Shown piece after piece: positions 60,580 to 64,000 of a stretch of DNA of 64,000 bases. A program made the translations under genes and the position numbers. The notes under the pieces were generated by a model that saw nothing but the letters and a program-made list of their open reading frames with translations, made no database searches and was not told the origin of the DNA. Source of the stretch: Pipra filicauda (taxonomy: Eukaryota > Chordata > Aves > Passeriformes > Pipridae); the NCBI RefSeq assembly GCF_003945595.2, contig NW_024104428.1, forward strand, positions 706,106 through 770,105. Reading direction: 5' to 3'. Positions within the stretch are counted from its first letter, which is position 1. Every line of letters begins with the position of its first letter.

Positions 60580-61140
60580 TCCCAAAGCCTTGAACTGGTG
60601 TGTCGATGCCGACGACGTTCTTCTTCTGCCCCATTGCAGGAGCACAGAGGGTCCTCCCAGGCCGGGGTTCCCGTGACCCCGTTGTAACGAGAGCACCCCA
60701 AAGCTTCTGTTTGACTTCATTCACATGAGATTATGTTGTCAGTCGTGTTTTCAGTCGCGGCAGCAGAGTTTTGCTGCTGCTGCCATCCCCTTGCAGAGGG
60801 CCAAAGGGTCAATGCCACAAGCATTGCTGTACAACGAACGGCGGCGTCTGCAGTGCGGAATGCACGGGGTAAGAAACCTGAGGGATTCAAAGAAAAAGTA
60901 TTTACTGTTTTTTTTTTTTCCCCCGCCCCTTCTTAATCTTAAACGTCGAGCGGAAATGTTGCAGAGCCGACAAACGGGTATACACCTGCGACAGCCCTCC
61001 ACGAGAGGGCTCCTATTCCATAAAATCGGAGCTGCTCGGAGTGGCAGGACTGTGAGCGACGGTCCGGCTCGGCGCTTCCTGCAAAACCTTTGGAGTGTGC
61101 AGGGATGCTACCCCTCTGCGGAGCGAGGATGGCTAATGAA
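60580..61140. promoter_or_regulatory. CpG-rich patch, possible promoter
   Basis: CpG dinucleotides are clearly more frequent here than in the flanking kilobases (for example GTCGATGCCGACGACG, ACGAACGGCGGCG and GACGGTCCGGCTCGGCGC). It is weaker than the three strong islands in the window. It could be the promoter of an unidentified gene on either strand. Confidence 0.35.
60797..60868 (+). other. Exon-like block in a long open frame, unrecognised
   Basis: A 72-bp block is bounded by an acceptor (CTGCCATCCCCTTGCAG) and a donor (CACGGG|GTAAGAA), is a multiple of three and is open in one frame (SMPQALLYNERRRLQCGMHG). The same frame is open without splicing from 60725 to 61300 (191 codons). The translation has no family I know. 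Either a small real exon or chance in a GC-rich patch. Confidence 0.2.
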
Positions 61141-64000
61141 TGCGCTCCCCCATTTAAACAGCAGCGGGACGTGGCTCAGTACACCCTGCAGTTCCGAGAT
61201 GGCAGTCGGCCACCAAGGAAGCAGGGCTTCCATCCCTGTCCACAGGCAGCAGCTGTCCCAGGCACTGGAGCTGGGAAACACCACCTACGGAAAAGCCTGA
61301 CAAACTTTTGTAACAAAATAGAGGAATGTGGAAGAATGGGTTTGTTCAGTAGGTAAACTCCTGCCACTGCCATCACAAAACTCCCCAAAATTCAGGCTAA
61401 CCAAGGCTCTAGTATCTGTCCCGGGCAGGGCCTTCCCCGGAGGAAAACATGAGTGGCTGTTCAGGTTTGGAAATGAGACGAGCGGCCTCAATGAGAGTTT
61501 CCCCTCCTTTCCACCTCAGAACTATTAAGCTTTTAGATCACCGCAGCACACAGCGTGCCGTCGTGACTTGCAGGACTCCACAGCTGCTGCTCTGAGGCAT
61601 TACCCTGGCAATTCCGTGGGCTGCGGGGAGAGCAGGAAATGCCATCACCTGGATAATGATGCGAATAAGAACAGTTACCTGCTAATCTTTCTTTCAAGCC
61701 AAAGCCAATATAATGCTTTACAATCATAAAACTTTGGCAAGCCAGAGCCTTCCCCAGCCCATCTTTTGCAACACCTCGTTGTTGAAGGTAACTCCTTTTA
61801 AAATATGAGTGTTTCCTAGGCAAGTCTTAGGGAGGAAGCTTTTCCATTCCTCCAGCTTCTGAAGGGAATGGAGATATCTCAGAAGTGGACTGGCATAGCT
61901 GGTATTACTGGGAAAGCTGGAGTTGTTCTCTTGTTCACCCCTCCCTCACCACCATTTAGTCAACCCTTCATTTCTATTACCAGTGATGTTTCCCATGTTT
62001 ATGTATCAGATCAGGCTCACAGGGAATCAGCCAGAAGTAACTTCTAGGGGGCGAAGCCACATGTGGGACCTGTGGTAGTGATGAGCTACTTACAAATGAG
62101 TCCAAAAGGACAGGGACTAAAAGACTGCCCAGTTCTTAGTTGGGAAGTCCATAAAACGAGCAGGGCAGCAGCAGGGGATGTCCCTGCAGATCCTGATAGC
62201 TGGAGGACTGTGCTGCAAGCCCACCTCTCAGATATTAATCAGCTTCCTTGCACAGGTTCAGAGCAGACACTGACAGTCGAAGCTGTCAAATGTTCTTTTT
62301 CTTTCATCTCTCTGTCTCTCTTCATCCCTATTTAGTCCCAGAAATTTCATGTTCATTAATGAAATGAATGCCAAAGAAACTTACACACCATCCACACAGG
62401 GCCCATTCTGTGGAAAAAGCAGCTTAGCAGCCCAACAAATTCAGTCCTCTAACGTTTTTCACTAGATTTTCACTAGAAATTTGAAATAACCCGAACAAAG
62501 CAATGCCCCACAAGGAATGTGAGCATCATTCCTCTGGTTACTTGACTGGAAAACACAACGTGTCCAGGTTGGGAATAGGGCCCTACTGCTGTTACTTACC
62601 CTAAAAGACAGCCCACGCTCATATTAAAAGGCACACGTGGTGTTGTGAGCTAACATGGCATGAGAATCCAGTGGTATTTGAGAAGCTATTTTGCCAAGAG
62701 AAGAGTGGTGAAGAAAACTACCTGCAAATGCAATCTGGTCATACAGATGATGTTTCAGATGTCACTTTGAGGCTCACAGGTGGCTTCATACCTTCCTTCA
62801 TACCCTCTTCCACCGGATCCTGGGGCTTACAACAGTGAGGACAAACTGAAATTTGGAATCAGAGAAGACATAAAAGTGATGACTCCAAATGTCTTCTTCA
62901 ACAAAGTGTAACTGAGAGTGGGAAGAAAGGAGAGAAGAAATTAAAGAGATCCCTTAGGTCTAGTTGCTTCTATTTTAATTTGGCAGGACTCACCCCTGCA
63001 GTACATCCTAATATGCTTGGCCCATGGCCATAGGCTGATCTGATAGAAAGCTCTGTTATATATAAATATTATCAATATAGTGTCATATGGATAAAACAGT
63101 TCTCATTAGCAGAGGCATGGAACCTCAGCCTGGCATAAAGACAGGTTGCTACATGCTAAGATAAGTTAGAAGGGAAATAAAAGTTACACATCACTAAATG
63201 CAGTTTTCCTATCAAATGAAAGAATGCCGGTGTTAAAACCAACAAACTCTTTCAGTGCTTTAAAAGGACCTCAGAATAAACAAGTCCACTACGTATCTCA
63301 GCATCTCATGAATGACTTCTGTTTTAACTGTTCAGGTTGAATCTCTACTACCACAGCAAACTGTACTTGCACAAATCATGCAACATGAATCATAAGCCAT
63401 TCTTTAAGTGACCTCTAATCTTGGTGCTCTGTGTTTGCATTCCTTAATTACTGTAAAGGCAGGCTGTGAACCTCAACAAAGCATCTGCATGTTTTGGTCA
63501 CCACAACAATCACGCATCTGAGAACTCTTACTTCCGTTTCACTCTGTCTTTCTATTCTTCCCTCCCACACTTCAGCTCTTTGAAGCATGGCCTTCTGAGC
63601 TCAGAAACCACTCTTAGCATCAAGGCAACTCCTGACTCAGCTTTCCATGGGCCAGAGCAACAGAGGTACTCTCAGACCTACTCTGAGCTCCCGCAAGAGC
63701 CCTTGAAATGTGACCTGCAGCAGCACCAGCAGGATACACTCTTAGGACAGGTATTTCCCTTCCCAGACAGGTGGCAACGCCCAGCAATACTGAAATGGGA
63801 CAACTATACAAACTGGGAAGTTGGATGGAAACTCTGGCTTCAGTTACTTACAGTGTACACTTGGGCTGGAAAGTGGCTGTACCGAATAGCACCACCTGAC
63901 TTGGCAAATCCACTCCCTGTGCATATTATGCAAATGGGACTGAAAGGGAAATTCCAGTTTGTGCAGCCCTGTGCCATGCTGTTGCAGGTGATTGCATCCT
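61141..64000. other. Non-coding stretch, no gene recognised
   Basis: AT-richer towards the right, with average single-copy-looking sequence. A minus-strand donor-like site (reads T|GTAAGTAACTG) occurs near 63850, but the sequence before it has no recognisable coding frame. No repeat family or RNA gene was identified. Confidence 0.45.

Noticed and set aside
56891..64000. Search for CD80 on the minus strand downstream of TIMMDC1
   Set aside because: No Ig V or C domain exon pattern could be read on the minus strand, so the gene is not claimed in this window.

Overview
The window is nuclear DNA of a bird (or a close sauropsid relative). It carries intron-containing vertebrate genes with GT-AG splice sites, vertebrate CpG islands, and several CR1-type LINE fragments ending in the repeated ATTCTATGATTCT-like tail typical of avian genomes. 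The POGLUT1 gene is about 12 kb, which fits a compact avian gene. I cannot name the species. Nothing prokaryotic, CRISPR-like or viral was found, and most long open frames here are chance frames in GC-rich DNA.

Two protein-coding genes can be reconstructed completely, in tandem on the + strand. POGLUT1 (11 coding exons, 35979-47876) encodes a 390-residue endoplasmic reticulum protein O-glucosyltransferase ending in the KTEL retrieval signal. TIMMDC1 (7 coding exons, 49956-56087) encodes a 227-residue Tim17-family protein of the mitochondrial inner membrane involved in respiratory complex I assembly. Every junction keeps the reading frame. The order POGLUT1 then TIMMDC1, same strand, matches human 3q13.33. 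The POGLUT1 poly(A) signal lies only about 465 bp before the TIMMDC1 start codon. The two products work in different compartments and no functional link is implied.

Layout: 1-2595 has no recognisable gene. 2596-3850 is a strong CpG island with a good minus-strand splice donor, a candidate first exon for a gene running left out of the window (TMEM39A would be expected from mammalian order, but no TMEM39A coding sequence was seen). 3851-35600 is a long stretch without a recognised gene, holding CR1 fragments, a GC-rich patch near 17.3-17.9 kb, a near-perfect 110-bp tandem duplication at 18.2-18.4 kb, and a cluster of coding-like but unrecognised minus-strand frames at 30.9-33.1 kb. POGLUT1 starts in a CpG island with ZNF143-like and YY1-like motifs. 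TIMMDC1 starts in a second CpG island holding a CA microsatellite and a 15-bp tandem repeat. 56.9-64 kb has no recognised gene; a CpG-rich patch at 60.6-61.1 kb contains an exon-like block. CD80, the next gene in human, was not seen.
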